Source: Macrolepiota albuminosa
Taxonomy: Eukaryota; Basidiomycota; Agaricomycetes; Agaricales; Agaricaceae
NCBI GenBank assembly: GCA_027475525.1
Contig: JAMWFC010000051.1
Span: forward strand, 496,001-560,000
Direction of reading: 5' to 3'
Length of the DNA stretch: 64,000 nucleotides
Below are positions 34,900 to 46,743 of this stretch, in pieces. The translations under genes were made by a program, and so were the position numbers. Each line of letters starts with the position of its first letter. The first letter of the stretch is position 1. The notes below the pieces were generated by a model. The model did not search any database. It saw nothing but the letters and a program-made list of their open reading frames with translations, and was not told where the DNA came from.

Positions 34900-37800
34900 T
34901 CAAGCACAGAACAAAACATCAGGGGCGTCTTCATCTATTACTTGCATCCGCTCCTCGATCTCCAAGTTGAACGCAGTCTAGCACAGAACAAAACATCAGG
35001 GGCGTCTTCATCTATTACTTGCATCCGCTCCTCGATCTCCAAGTTGAACGCAGTCTAGTAATAACATATGAGTATTATAGAATAGGAGGTGCTAGATCGA
35101 CACTAACAATGGCATCATTTCCAATCAGGGGCCGACCATGGCAAGCCTTTCCTCAGGCCCAACGTCGAGGAACACCTGAAAGGTCATCTGGAAGAGCACG
35201 ATAGCTGCAGAAAAGTGATTCATTCCACTAAGTAGAGCCAAATCCCTCTCGTCCTGACGCAAAATGTTATATTAGACAACGATGGCATAATCAAGTAAGC
35301 GTACCTCGGACTCATCAGCATCCAGCCACGCTCGGTTTCCCCACAATGCACCTTTGGTACAATCTGCTCGCTCTGCTTCGTCCCCGAAGAGTCTTGCATA
35401 TGTCGCCGCCTCGCTGACCGAATTTGGAAAGGCACACCATACATCACAGACTGTCGACTTTTTACCGCAACCTTCCGCAATAGCCAAGTCTCTCCGAAAC
35501 CGTTTGATAGCTTTCACAATTGGGGGTGTATACGCATTTAACTCTGGTATTGGTTCGGTGAGACCCTGTTCTTGACCATGCCTCAATGATCGGGATTCCG
35601 GATATGCCTCAAACACAATCAATACACGTTTGTAGCGCCACGATTGCGCTGAAAGCCTCTTTAAGAGCTTATTGCAATGGGCGGGGAGGGAAAACAGACA
35701 AGTGAAAATCACCGCAGTGTGCGGGTCAATTATAAGATCTGCGCCACCGAGAGAATCGCGCTCTACCAGTTCTACAAGGCACTCTGACGCAAGCGATCGG
35801 ACAAGAACCCGTTTTTGAAGGAGATCTACGGAGGCCATGTATTTGTGTATCGTTTGAGGCCCAAAGTGCAAGGGTAATTGAACAGTCTTATCATCGTATA
35901 ACTCCGGTGGCGTAGTCCTATGAAGCGTACTTGGTAATGAATTGTTTTGCTCTTGAGGATTGACTATTCCAGTTGGCTTATCAGTAAGGTGCAAACGATT
36001 CGTAATGGTTTTTGCGCGCAATTTAGCAAAGGCCTCAATTTTGAGAGAATGTGATGCGAGGTCCAAATTCAAGTTGTCAGAAGGAGTATCCTTGAAACTT
36101 AATCGATCATGGCGTTCATCGTCGGCGACCACATGTCGGCCATTTTCAATCGATACAATGTGCTGAGGATCGTTTAAGTCCACAGTCATGTGATTTTTCA
36201 GATTATTGCGGTCCCATTTCTCAACTGGTACATCTATGGAAGTCTGTCCGGGATGGAGCATCGAGTGGTTGTCCTCGGTGAAGTTGAATGGTGCCCCAGT
36301 AGCCTGAGTATAGGGTCTAAAAATTCCATCTAAGGGTAAAAGTTCTAAGGGTCCAGTCGATTCTTGCTGGCTTCGACCTGACAGTTCATTTTCGATAAGC
36401 ATTGATTTCGAGGTGCAATTATTAGTAGTTGCGAGAAAGGCATCAGTATGGTCATATCTTTCACCCTCGATATCTTCGTCGTTGGAGTCAACCTTCAAGT
36501 CATTCGTCATCATATAGCTGTCGTCCTGATATCTACCTTGCGGCATCTTGCTGGCTGTGTCTAGTGAAACGTCTTGATTAACGTCAAAGCTTCCATCCAG
36601 CTCTAGCATCATTCCTGTGCTGGAATCATTGACGCTCATCCGAGCACGTTTCACTGGTCTATAATCGTCCTCATACTCGTCTTGTTCACAATGTCCTAGT
36701 CCTCGCGACGGTGCCCTCGTGAGTCTGGAATTTTCTTGTTCCGAAGTCTTCATCGTGTTGACTGCCTTATTTCTCTCCTCGCTCGGCTCGTCCTCGCTAC
36801 CCTCACCTGCTTCATACACGTCTTCTATCATTCCCCGTTCTCTCGCCAAAAGCGCCTTCCTTTCCTTTCTCGTCAAGACAATTTCGCATTTCGAAATTTC
36901 CTCGCTGAACTCGTTCACGGTCTCATTTCGCCCATGGCATCCTCTCCAACGGCCTTCATCGCCGAAACCACACCCATCAGCTCCCACGTTGCCCTCAGCA
37001 CATACCCTCAACAGAGTAACTACTTCGTTTTTCACATCTTCTTCAGCCTCAAGATCATTCTGCAGTAACCCGGCGTGTACCGGAATTGGCATTGTATATG
37101 TGAATGGTCTGAAAACAGATCAGTAATACATCTTACAATTTAATATGGTACGAAGCGAACATACACCCAAGACAACGCAACTCGAAGTGGCGCCATTCCT
37201 TTGATGTTTTTCAGAAATCGTAACAAGGACGTTGTCTTCCCTGCTTTCACATCATGCTCACCGCGCTCGTTCAGATTGTCGCTTCCAATAAGATAATCCG
37301 AGTACCCTCGAACACTCCGCTCGATGCCAACGTTTGGATCAGGCAACATAGGAACTGAAAGTCATGCTATGGAAACCGAAGAACCTTGAGGATGTAGAAA
37401 GATACCTTGCATTAAATTTAGCGCCAAGCCATTCTTCTCCCGAACCCCCTTCATCTCCTCTTCAAACAAAGGTTCGTCTCTGATTAATGCCTTTGGATCC
37501 GGTAACACTCGAGGGAGTGGCGGGCCGAGTCGTCCTTCCCCTGGACGGGACAAATCCAGATACAAACCACGTATCTCATTGTCCTCCGTAGTTGCACCTC
37601 CACAAAATGAAGACGCGATTGAAGGTTGACCGCACATGGAGTCATTATCCAGTTCCGAAATCTTTGAGGAGCGCTCCTCAATGCCTTCTCTCTGACTGGA
37701 TTTTGGATATTTAGGGACTCCACGGGACAAGGTCGACATCTTGTCATGTAATAGAGGATGCAAATCAGGTGTCGATGAGGTCTCAGAGCTCGAGTCTGAA

Positions 37801-39485
37801 GGCTTGAGCAATGGTACAAGGAAAGCACCAAGGCTGGAATTGAAACGTCAATTCACCTGAAACACAATAGAGAGCGTATATACCCTCCGGCTTTTCGAGC
37901 TTTGTCAACGATCGACTCTCTCGGTAACCCTAGACTCCCTCCGATGCGCCTATTCTTGGGTATTTGGACTTCATCTACATCAACGTAACTCAACGAGAAA
38001 CGACGGGAAAAAAAGAAGTATACAGACCGAGTTTTGACTTCTCTACATCTTCCACGAGGTTCATAGCGTCTGGGACACTTGTATCAGGAGAACATGGGAA
38101 CATGTCAGCAAGTTCATCAAACTCATCGTCGACAGAAGATACGCTTGATGGGGATGAGACCGCGTACGTCTCTACATTTAGCAGTCGGGTCAAAAATAAA
38201 AAAAAAAACTAAGTGGAAAGACGTAGGCTTGCACTCACGCCAACCATCCACAACAATCATACTAGCTCTCGATAAATCCATGTCCCCATCCGAAGCAAGG
38301 ATTTCTCCTTCCCTCATGACACCAAGGCGTTCAGGTAGCTCAGCATAGGAACGCAGCACTCCACTTGCATCCTGATTACATCTATACCGCGCGCTTCTCG
38401 CAAAAACTGGTGTTAGAGGAGGCGAATCTGGTGGAAGAATTGCAGGCGGGGGTGGATCGAAGACAAATCCCGCTGGTAGGTATGTGCGACGGTCATCTTT
38501 CTTGATGTCATTGGGTGTGGCAAGCTGGGGGCGACACATGGTTGCAACTAACTGCAGATAGGCACGCACGGCAGCATGATCTGCTGTTTTGAGGCTAAGC
38601 ACCGCGTCACTACCAACGATCGGTCAATGCATGCAAAAAACTTGTAGCATGTATGCACTCACAGAACTTGGTCGAGTCTGACCTGAGGTTCTTGTACTGG
38701 TTCGACTTTGACAGACGCGAATGCGATTGGTTTTGAAGTCATGAAACGTGCAAATGAGTCACGCTTAGCTTTCTGCATTGCCGGAGCTTGACGAACACCG
38801 CCCGACTTGCCCCTGACAGGCGTCTCGCGAACGGCACGACGCGTCAGAATACATTCGACGCGGTCAAAAGTATCATTTTGATACTCATCCCAAGCATCTT
38901 TGCCCCACGAAAAGCGCTCTGATTTTGTCTGTCCTTTCGGGAGAGCAGTGGAATTTCTGAGGAGCTGAAGCGCGTCCTGTGTAGTCGCGAACTCTTCATG
39001 GAAAGGAGGTAAGCTGTCAAAGCAGTGGAATTTCTGAGGAGCTGAAGCGCGTCCTGTGTAGTCGCGAACTCTTCATGGAAAGGAGGTAAGCTGTCAAATT
39101 ATGAATACGCGCAAGCGTAGAATAAGGGTCAGATGGGAGTGTCAGTGAAGCTGGGTCGTATTCAGGTATCTGTTCCAAGGCTACCAGCTATAAAGAATTT
39201 AAATATGATTTAGCAGGCGCTTCGGGTCGTTTTGTGGACTAGCCTCAGCCACAGCTGCCTCAGTAAACTGCACATAGTCTGTCGTGATATGACAATGAAC
39301 ATAATCGAGCAGTAGATGACGGATATGAGCCGATAGCTGGGCCTCCATGTGAGTTGCAGAAGGACAAGTAGCGCACGTGGAAGTGAGTTGCCGGGCCGAC
39401 GGAACCACATGCTGTCACTTTTTCTCAAGCGCTCTTGCGTAAGTGGAGCTTGAAGCTGATGGACCCTGACATGAATTGCCGTCAT
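34900..39485 (-). CDS. XPF-like protein related to meiotic SHOC1/Zip2
   Basis: SHOC1/Zip2 proteins are catalytically dead XPF relatives that promote class I crossovers. The N-terminal half is poorly conserved (RVECILTRRAVRETP, RTYLPAGFVFDPPPPAILPP, acidic disordered stretches). The XPF-nuclease-like fold appears late: KRVLVRSLASECLVELVERD, GGADLIIDPHTAVIFTCLFS and WRYKRVLIVFEAYPESRSLR, then KRFRRDLAIAEG. No ERKX3D nuclease motif is visible. After an intron comes a helix-hairpin-helix-like end (LALLSGMNHFSAAIVLFQMT, VFLDVGPEERLAMVGPLIGN), then TAFNLEIEERMQVIDEDAPD. One base seems missing in a C run near 35128-35131, and two 77-bp duplications lie in the gene. The start is uncertain. Family call by fold pattern only. 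Confidence 0.5.
34903..35056. repeat. 77-bp exact tandem duplication at the 3' end of the SHOC1-like gene
   Basis: Two copies, period 77. They repeat the last coding exon segment, so the given sequence carries two alternative 3' ends on the minus strand. Confidence 0.9.
38945..39098. repeat. 77-bp exact tandem duplication in the 5' part of the SHOC1-like gene
   Basis: Two copies, period 77. With one copy removed and one base added at its upper edge, the minus-strand frame joins STLARIH to FDSLPPFHEEFATTQDAL. Confidence 0.9.
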
Positions 39486-39736
39486 CTCGTTCGAATCTGT
39501 CCCATTACTCTCCACAACAACATGGGTAACTCCATGGATTTACCGAGAGGGCCTATTCAGAAAGCGAGGATGAACCCCAAAACCTAACGGGTGATCGGCG
39601 GACGGGAAAAGGAACAGGCCGTACAAATATAATCTCGGTGGAGCACTTCGGATTCTCTGTTAGCCTTCTTCCTCCACAAATTCTGCTTGGAAACCATCAT
39701 TGCAAAAGTGGAACTGCATTTCTGGCGACGTCCAGT
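39486..39736. promoter_or_regulatory. Divergent promoter of the SHOC1-like and MscS-like genes
   Basis: About 250 bp between the approximate start of the minus-strand gene and the ATG of the channel gene. No specific motif was recognised. Confidence 0.35.
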
Positions 39737-42700
39737 ATGCCTTCCCATTCTCCCCTGACGCCTGACCGTTCACCGCGTCTGCGGCCGAACTTTCCTGCCG
39801 ATTTGTTTTCAACGTCGGCTGAGGAACTAGCTCTGACTTCTCCTCCATATCGGCCTGTGGCTAGCACCTCTAACCTTCACGAAGATTTGTCACCTAGCCC
39901 TGCCTACTATCCATCGGTGGCTCACCCTATGCCCGTGGAGGAAAAGAGAAGGTCACTTCCTATCGAGCCCGAGCCTTCTTGTGAAGCCCGAACACCACGT
40001 CCTACAGTCCATTATGGGGATGACCATGGAAACGTCAGAACCCCCGCGTATACACGGGAGAATACCCTCGAGTTCATCTCATCTAGAGCGTCAATCATGA
40101 CAACTGATGACGAGGAATCCGAAGACTACGATTGGTCTGGAGAGGAAGACCTTGTTGAAGAGGAAACCAAGTTTGAAGGGCGAATGGGAGGTAGCAAGTC
40201 GAAAGCAAAGGGCTGGGGCATAAGAAGGTAAGCCCTCTCACTTTGGCTTTTGGTTTTTGTTCATATGCTGCAGGGTCATGACACTCTTATTTTCCTCCCT
40301 CATTGGCTCTACTTTCCTTGCCGCTGTCCTTGTAGTGCCGGGAGTTCTTGTCCAGATATACTGGTACAAGCCAAATCCAACGGATCACCGACTATACGTC
40401 AAGGATAACATTCAAGCATGGCTGTTCTGGGCCGCCTCAAACCTAGTGATTTCTTGGTATCTTGCGATGATCGTCGACGTTATACCTATCATTGTACAAT
40501 ACTTCCTCGACGTTGCATGGGGGTACGTTTCCGAGTATGTAAAGACCAGGATCGAGGTATATGATTCTTTGAAAAACGACATCAAACCACTCCTTTACGC
40601 TGCCAGTGCCTGGCTCAGTTGGATCATTATTTTTGAAGACATATTTCATCTGTACAACTCAGGTGGCCACAGTCAGAGCCGAGCTAGATATACAGAACGT
40701 GTACGTCTCTCAAAACTATTGGCTAGCATGATTTATCAAGCCATCATCATTCAGCTCCAAGAAGTCGTCGAGTTCATTTTCTTTTTGGCCCTCGTAATTT
40801 GTATCAAGCAGTTGTTGTCCCACACAATTGGTCAGCACGACAGAATCAGTTAAAGTAAAGACATTATTGCTCACTTTTTTTCAAAGCCTTCCTCTTCCAC
40901 AAAACAGCATACCGAGATCGCATTACATCTGCGCAAGAGGCCCTTGACGTTATCGATCACCTGAGACAATATCGTCCTAAGAAAAAAACACAGGGTACTC
41001 GAACACCGGTTCTCGGAAACATCTCTTCTCCCCTCAGTGACAAAGAACAATACTTCCACAGTACGGTTCACTCTGCAACTCCTCCAGGAACTCCTCCTAT
41101 GGTACAGTCCAAACTGCGAAATTCGTTCCTTTTGGAAGATGGAAGTGATGCGGACAACGAAGACGCAGACTCCGCCTCGGTCCACTCATCCGGCAAAAAA
41201 AAAGGAAAGAAGAAAGAGCGTCTCTCCTGGTTGCCCAGAAGTCAAAAAAACGGCAAAACACACACTCGCCAGAACACACAGCTGAGCGATCTCCATGACT
41301 CCGAACACGAGATAGAAGTTGTACCGTTGCATTCACGACCCTCCTCGCCAGGCAGACAATTTTCTAGTAACAGCTCTCCACATCGTTACCCGCCCAATCC
41401 ATCGAACGCAGATGGTCATGGTGCTACAGAATCCGTCACCCTGGCGCAGGCAGCCCAGGTCTTGAAGAATGCTGTGTTACACGATGCTCGTAATCTAAAA
41501 GGAAAGAATATTGGCGAAGGCTCAATAGCGTGGAATATCAGCTCCACACAAGAAGCCAAGGTAATGCCTTTCACCATACTCTTTCTGATGCATTGATTAT
41601 CGTCTCGCCAGCGCCTCGCTCGCTCGATCTATACGAGGTTTAAGGACCGTGGGCGAAGCTATCTCCTCCCTTCCGACTTCTACCCTGCTTTCCCAGATGA
41701 AGAAACTGCCAAAACTGCTTTCCGCGTGTTTGACAAGGACAACAACGGCGACATCTCTCGCGCAGAGATCAAATCATGTTTTGTGAGAGTATACAAAGAG
41801 CGTCGATTCCTGTCGCGGTCGATGCGTGATGTCGGTGCAGCGCTAAAGACGCTCGACCAGGTTTTGTTGTTTTTTGCCATGGTCATACTCTTCTTCATCG
41901 GTCTTAGCGTCTTTGGCGTTAACATAAGCAGCTCGCTGTCTAGTGTGTATTCGCTGGCTATAGCAGCGAGTTTTATATTTAAAGGGTCAGCAAGTTCAGC
42001 CTTCGATGCTATCATGTTTTTGTTCGTCACTCAGTAGGTACTTGTTTCCTTCCTGGTATGTGACTTTCTGATTTCGCGTGTGCAGCCCGTTTGATACTGG
42101 TGATCGCTGCTTTATCGACCGTGGGTGCCATCTCCACAGCTCTAGCAGTAAACTGATCCATGATCATCAGAGGAAATTTTGGTTGTTAAGAAAGTTGGTC
42201 TCTTCGCTGTAAGATCTCTTGTCTTAACTTTAGATCTTTGGTCTTCAATCAAACCTCTTAGACTGTGTTTGCCCGTTCAGATGGATCGGAAACATACTAT
42301 TTCAATAGCCAGCTCTTTAATAAGTTCATGTTAGTTTTTTACAATCGTTTTGCTGGTATTTTTTTTTTCGTTTGCTCACATTTTGAAACTCGTTATAGAA
42401 CGAACGTACGACGGAGTGGAGTAAATGCTTATACATCTTCTCATTGATTCACACTTAGGACGTGATTAGGACATGTTTGAAAGTCTCACGATGCAGGTGG
42501 CCTGGCGCACACCTCTCCAAAAACTTGACACGCTGGAACATCTTATGAACGAATGGCTCTCGACGGAGGAAAATCGTTGGTTTCAACCCTCGACGAGCGT
42601 CGTTCTACAACATATCGAGTTCCAGCGGTATTTGACGATTACATTGGGTATTGGACACAATGGGTACGTGTATCCCCCCTTTTTCTTTTTTTCTGTTCAC

Positions 42701-43198
42701 TAACAGAGGCGGTCCATTTCTCACGTCACCAGTACCTGGCAGTAAGTGTTTCTTGACGTTCCTACGGTTGAAGCTTGAGGCTGATCTCTAATTTACAGGG
42801 TTCGATTGTTTCCCGCAGTTTCAAGAAAGAGGAACTGACTTTTAAACGTGGTCGTTTAGGACTGGGATCTCCGCAACAAAAGGAAAACAGCTTTCCATGC
42901 TGCAGTGCAATATTATTGTCGCCAATTGGACATCACCTGCTACGAATCCCCTATTCCGATCGTGCACGTTGATCCAAAAACGAAGAGATTTGAGCCTCTG
43001 TCTCAACCGCCACCGGCTTCTGAAGCTGCTCTTGTGGAACCCACGTTGGATCTGAACGTTGTAGAGGATCCGAAAGCAGAATCAGTGAAACCTCTCCTTG
43101 GATTCTTGCCACCAATGTCAACGCGCTTACCGGCTCATCTCAAGACTCGAAGAAGCAAAAGCAGGAAGGCAGCGATGCGTGGAGTGGATGCTGATTAA
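39737..43198 (+). CDS. Mechanosensitive MscS-like channel with EF-hand (Msy1/Msy2 type)
   Basis: Fungal Msy-type channels lie in the ER or cortical membranes and regulate Ca2+ on hypo-osmotic shock. The start chosen is MPSHSPLTPDRSPRLRPN. A disordered acidic N terminus precedes helices FSSLIGSTFLAAVLVVPGVL, WLFWAASNLVISWYLAMIVD and AIIFIFFLALVICIKQLL. A long Ser-rich cytoplasmic loop follows. The EF-hand is FRVFDKDNNGDISRAEI. Then come the pore-proximal helices VLLFFAMVILFFIGLSVFG and SLAIAASFIFKGSASSAFDA, then HPFDTGDRCFID, the MscS beta-domain signature. The C terminus ends SRKAAMRGVDAD. An upstream in-frame ATG at 39638 is possible but less likely. About ten introns are inferred. Confidence 0.9.
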
Positions 43199-43743
43199 TG
43201 ATTGTTTATCATTTTAATATTTTGTGCATTTAAAACACGGTAGCTTGCTTACTTCCTCAAATATGAAAGCCACCACGACGTGACTGGCTATTTAGCCTGA
43301 TTTATTATATTGCTAATTAGCCTGAAACTCCCTAAAGCTTGCAACTGCCAATGTTTTTCAATCGTCATTTCCCTTCTAATATATAGTATAGTGGCCGCGT
43401 TGCCGGTGTCAATAAATGGCATAAACGTTCGATCAACGTCTCTGGCCTCCGACACCATCACTGGCGTCGGAAGGAAGAACACATTCTGGTATATTCAGTG
43501 TGTGGTTTTGCACAATGTAGGGCATGGTCTGGGCATCAGCAATAGAGTCCAACACACTCTGCCCGTCCTCGCCGTTATTGGGCACGATGAGCTCCGAATT
43601 TCATGTTTCCTTGTTTTTCTTAGTATACCTCAGTACCCATGTCTGTATAGTCTGTATTGTCAGTATGTTCATCTGCCCGTGTCCCTGAGAGTACTAATAA
43701 GGTTATAACCTTGAGGAATCTAGATGTTATTTACTATACCTCC

Positions 43744-43770
43744 TATATACAGTATATACAGTATATACAG
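43744..43770. repeat. Microsatellite, TATATACAG x 3
   Basis: Three perfect 9-bp units in non-coding sequence. Confidence 0.85.
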
Positions 43771-43944
43771 CTCTACAGGATAATATTAGTATGCGCACAA
43801 CATTTTGTGCCATAGGTCAGATGTATTTGTGAGGAGGGACTATAGCAGAAGGTGAAAATAGCCTACCATGCATGAGTGCCACAAATACGGGTGAATCTAA
43901 GAATACAGACAATGTGTATATGAGTATCTCAGGAGGAGTAGATA

Positions 43945-44098
43945 GGCATATATTACTATATTACTATTGTGTGACTATGAGCGAATCTTTGATCATGACT
44001 TAAACTGCCAATATCTCTAAAGGCATATATTACTATATTACTATTGTGTGACTATGAGCGAATCTTTGATCATGACTTAAACTGCCAATATCTCTAAA
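43945..44098. repeat. 77-bp exact tandem duplication in intergenic DNA
   Basis: Two copies, period 77, in AT-rich non-coding sequence. Confidence 0.9.
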
Positions 44099-44401
44099 TC
44101 TCTATCCACCTATCCTCGTTCAAGCCTGCGGATCAAGATCTCATGTTGGTAGGATCTGATGTAATCCATAAAGTATGCGCAGATGGGGTTGTGGTGTCCA
44201 TCTCATCATGTCGGTGATTGCATGGTTTGACGTGATGCAACAACACACGATTTATGATAATCCGACAGAGTAAGGTCGGATCTTTCAGTTTGAACTCAGA
44301 GAGTTCTCTTGTTCGTTTCTTTCCCCAGTGGCAACGAAGCGGGCTTCGCCTTGATTTTTTTCTTCTTCTTTGTTCCAGTCAGCCCTGGTCTCCTTGAAGG
44401 T

Positions 44402-46170
44402 ATGGCCTCCTCGATTTTGGTAGGGAACGCTAATGTTACGAGTGAGTGAAATAATGTTTCACATCTTGACATGGCTCAACAGCCTACCAGGCTTGACGAG
44501 TCCACGCGTCGCCCCTGTGGATGTGAATATTGTTCATGGCACGCACGCACAGCTCATTGCTTTCCTTGTACTCAATATCTGGCCCTCTCATCTTGCTATC
44601 CCTCTACTGCTTGTGGTGATCTACTTCAAAAAGATTGAGCGGCATGCGACATTCATTAATCTTGGTATTACTTTTATAATCGCGGGAATGTGAGTATCAT
44701 TGTATTGTAATGTGGCCTCGAGGATGCTGAAAATGCTGTGTCATGGCTATGGTAGATCCTCTACTCTATTGTAAGCAGGACATCATATCTTAAGACAGTG
44801 AGGAAGACTTGCAAAATTTAGAGCGTATGCTGGGAAAACCTCAGGCCCCGAACCGGCTCCGGTCCTGTGCCTTCTGCAAGCATCTCTGCTTTACGGTTAT
44901 CCTCCAATGTTGGTTGGCCCCGATTTTGACCATCATATCCGCTGATGCGCTCTGCTAGGGCTTCTGTGGCAGTTTTCGCACTCATCTGTCAAGTGTTTCT
45001 TGTCGTCAGGGCTACTTATTACGAGAAGGAATACGATGAGAAGAACCACCTCGTCAGAAAGTGGGCAGTACGTACTATTTTGTGGCATATCCATAGCCTG
45101 GTATGCTAAACATTCATAGTTGATGATCTTTCCCTATATAGCATATCTCGCTGTGATTCTAGCAACAGTCGTCGTTAGTGCTTGTTTCTGTCTATATCTG
45201 CCTGGTCTTTTGAACCGTGATCATAGGTCGGTGTTGCAAACCCGAATAATGTATCTCGCAGTCGTCGTTTCTTCTATTGCTCTGTGGAAGCCGATCCATT
45301 GTAAGTTCATGGTGGAAGTGACGAAGTCAGGATTATTGACTCTTAATAAAGGACCGACTTTTTGACCATCTTTGCTGCTGTGTTCCTCCTCAGTTCTGTC
45401 TTCATCGAAGGTGAAATGTGTTCGGCTATCTTGAGCACTCCATTGACCCTATTCATCCAAGGGTGGCTCTTATTCATCCTCTTCAAATGGTACACAGTTG
45501 TGAAATTCAAAACACGCAGCGTCAAGAAAGGAATGGATTACAGTATGCCGCTACGCGTTGCAAATGGTACACAGTTGTGAAATTCAAAACACGCAGCGTC
45601 AAGAAAGGAATGGATTACAGTATGCCGCTACGCGTTGTAGCTTTTGGAGGGTATACAACTATTGCTATAAGGTAAGTCTATGACTCAAGCAAGATGCTAG
45701 GTTCGCATTGATCGCTCGTAAACGTTAAGCCTGAGCATTCTGTCCATCCGGGCTCCAGCGAGTCCAGTTCCTGATTTAATGATCGCGACAGGTGAGTTTG
45801 GCTAGAAGTGTTAGTCATTTGTTAAGACTTGATCTATATGGTATGGCTGTAGCTCCGTCCGTTTTCGTTGTCTTATTCGCGACGCAACGAGTAAGAAAGA
45901 TTGTCCCTTTCCGCTATTCAATCACCTGAAGCGCGACTATCTCATAGGATATCATCAATGGATTATGTTTTTGGTGCAGAAAACAATCCGCTATTCAATC
46001 ACCTGAAGCGCGACTATCTCATAGGATATCATCAATGGATTATGTTTTTGGTGCAGAAAACAAGATCAGTCGAGATCACAGTCGTGAAAGAACAGACTCC
46101 GTTTCGCAATACTAACGGAGAGCCAATACGTTCAAGTTCTGAAGTCGTTAGATCATATCGCGCGCAGTAG
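44402..46170 (+). CDS. Orphan seven-transmembrane GPCR-like protein of basidiomycete type
   Basis: The start MASSILVGNANVT (with a possible N-glycosylation site) is joined through a GTGAGT intron to SLTSPRVAPVDVNIVHGTHA. Hydrophobic helices follow: LIAFLVLNIWPSHLAIPLLL, ERHATFINLGITFIIAGM, a short TSGPEPAPVLCLLQASLLYG link, AVFALICQVFLVV, YIAYLAVILATVVVSACFCL, IFAAVFLLSSVFIEG and VVAFGGYTTIAI. The short-loop seven-helix layout and the YAGKTSGPEP-type loop recall a family expanded in Agaricomycetes whose ligand is unknown. It is not a clear STE3 pheromone receptor. The C terminus is hydrophilic and ends EVVRSYRAQ. Two 77-bp duplications fall in the last exons; dropping one copy at 45484-45637 restores MDYSMPLRVVAFGGYTT. 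Confidence 0.6.
45484..45637. repeat. 77-bp exact tandem duplication in the seven-helix gene (first)
   Basis: Two copies, period 77. A single copy keeps the coding frame without further change. Confidence 0.9.
45910..46063. repeat. 77-bp exact tandem duplication in the seven-helix gene (second)
   Basis: Two copies, period 77, around a short intron near the 3' end. The single copy reads on as QKTRSVEITVVKEQ. Confidence 0.9.
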
Positions 46171-46743
46171 CAGATCCAGGACTTGTAAGCAATAAACATG
46201 AGTTGTCTTTTGGTCGGAATGGGTCGATTATCCTTTCTGAAACGTCTCTTTGCGGATAAAGGCCGTCCAAAGTGTATTGATAGCTAGCACGTCAGTGGAC
46301 ATGAGCAAAGAAAGCCTTGGCTAAGGAGACTAAATACTCCTGTAATTCAAGGCGAGAGATAAATTTATGGTTTACAAGTGTGCCAGAGGTTGAGAGTAGC
46401 ACCCTCTACAGAGCTTATGACCGCATCGTATGAATACATGCCAGAGGGGACTATCGATTAACGTTTAACGTTTAACAGTTACAGCGTTCATACTGACGCA
46501 GTCGGAACTTGCTCGGAAGTCGGGAGTGTGCGGGGCAGAAGGCGTTGACAAGCAACACCAAACACTTCCTCAAATTTCTGAAGGGGCGCGTCAGAATTTC
46601 TGCGACGGGTTTAACGAATATGGCTGTGCGTTTTTACCTGCCTGGAAAAAATCTTTTGTAATTGACGCATGACTAGGCTCGGTGTACTGGTGTTTTCCGC
46701 GCATTGTCGCGTCCGGCCACTTTCACTCGGTATAAAAACAGCA
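46171..46743. promoter_or_regulatory. Upstream region of mitochondrial L12, with a TATAAAA box
   Basis: About 570 bp without a gene. TATAAAA lies at 46731-46737, only 7 bp before the assigned ATG. If used as a TATA box, transcription would begin inside the coding region, so it is either not functional or the start is annotated too far upstream. Confidence 0.35.

Larger units (their letters stand above)
43199..44401. other. Gene-poor AT-rich region of 1.2 kb
   Basis: No gene was recognised. It contains a 9-bp microsatellite, one 77-bp duplication, and AT-rich sequence, followed by the promoter of the seven-helix protein gene. Confidence 0.4.

Noticed and set aside
44402..46170. Assignment of the seven-helix protein as a STE3 pheromone receptor of a mating-type locus
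   Set aside because: No STE3 signature is seen and no small CaaX pheromone precursor or homeodomain gene lies nearby.
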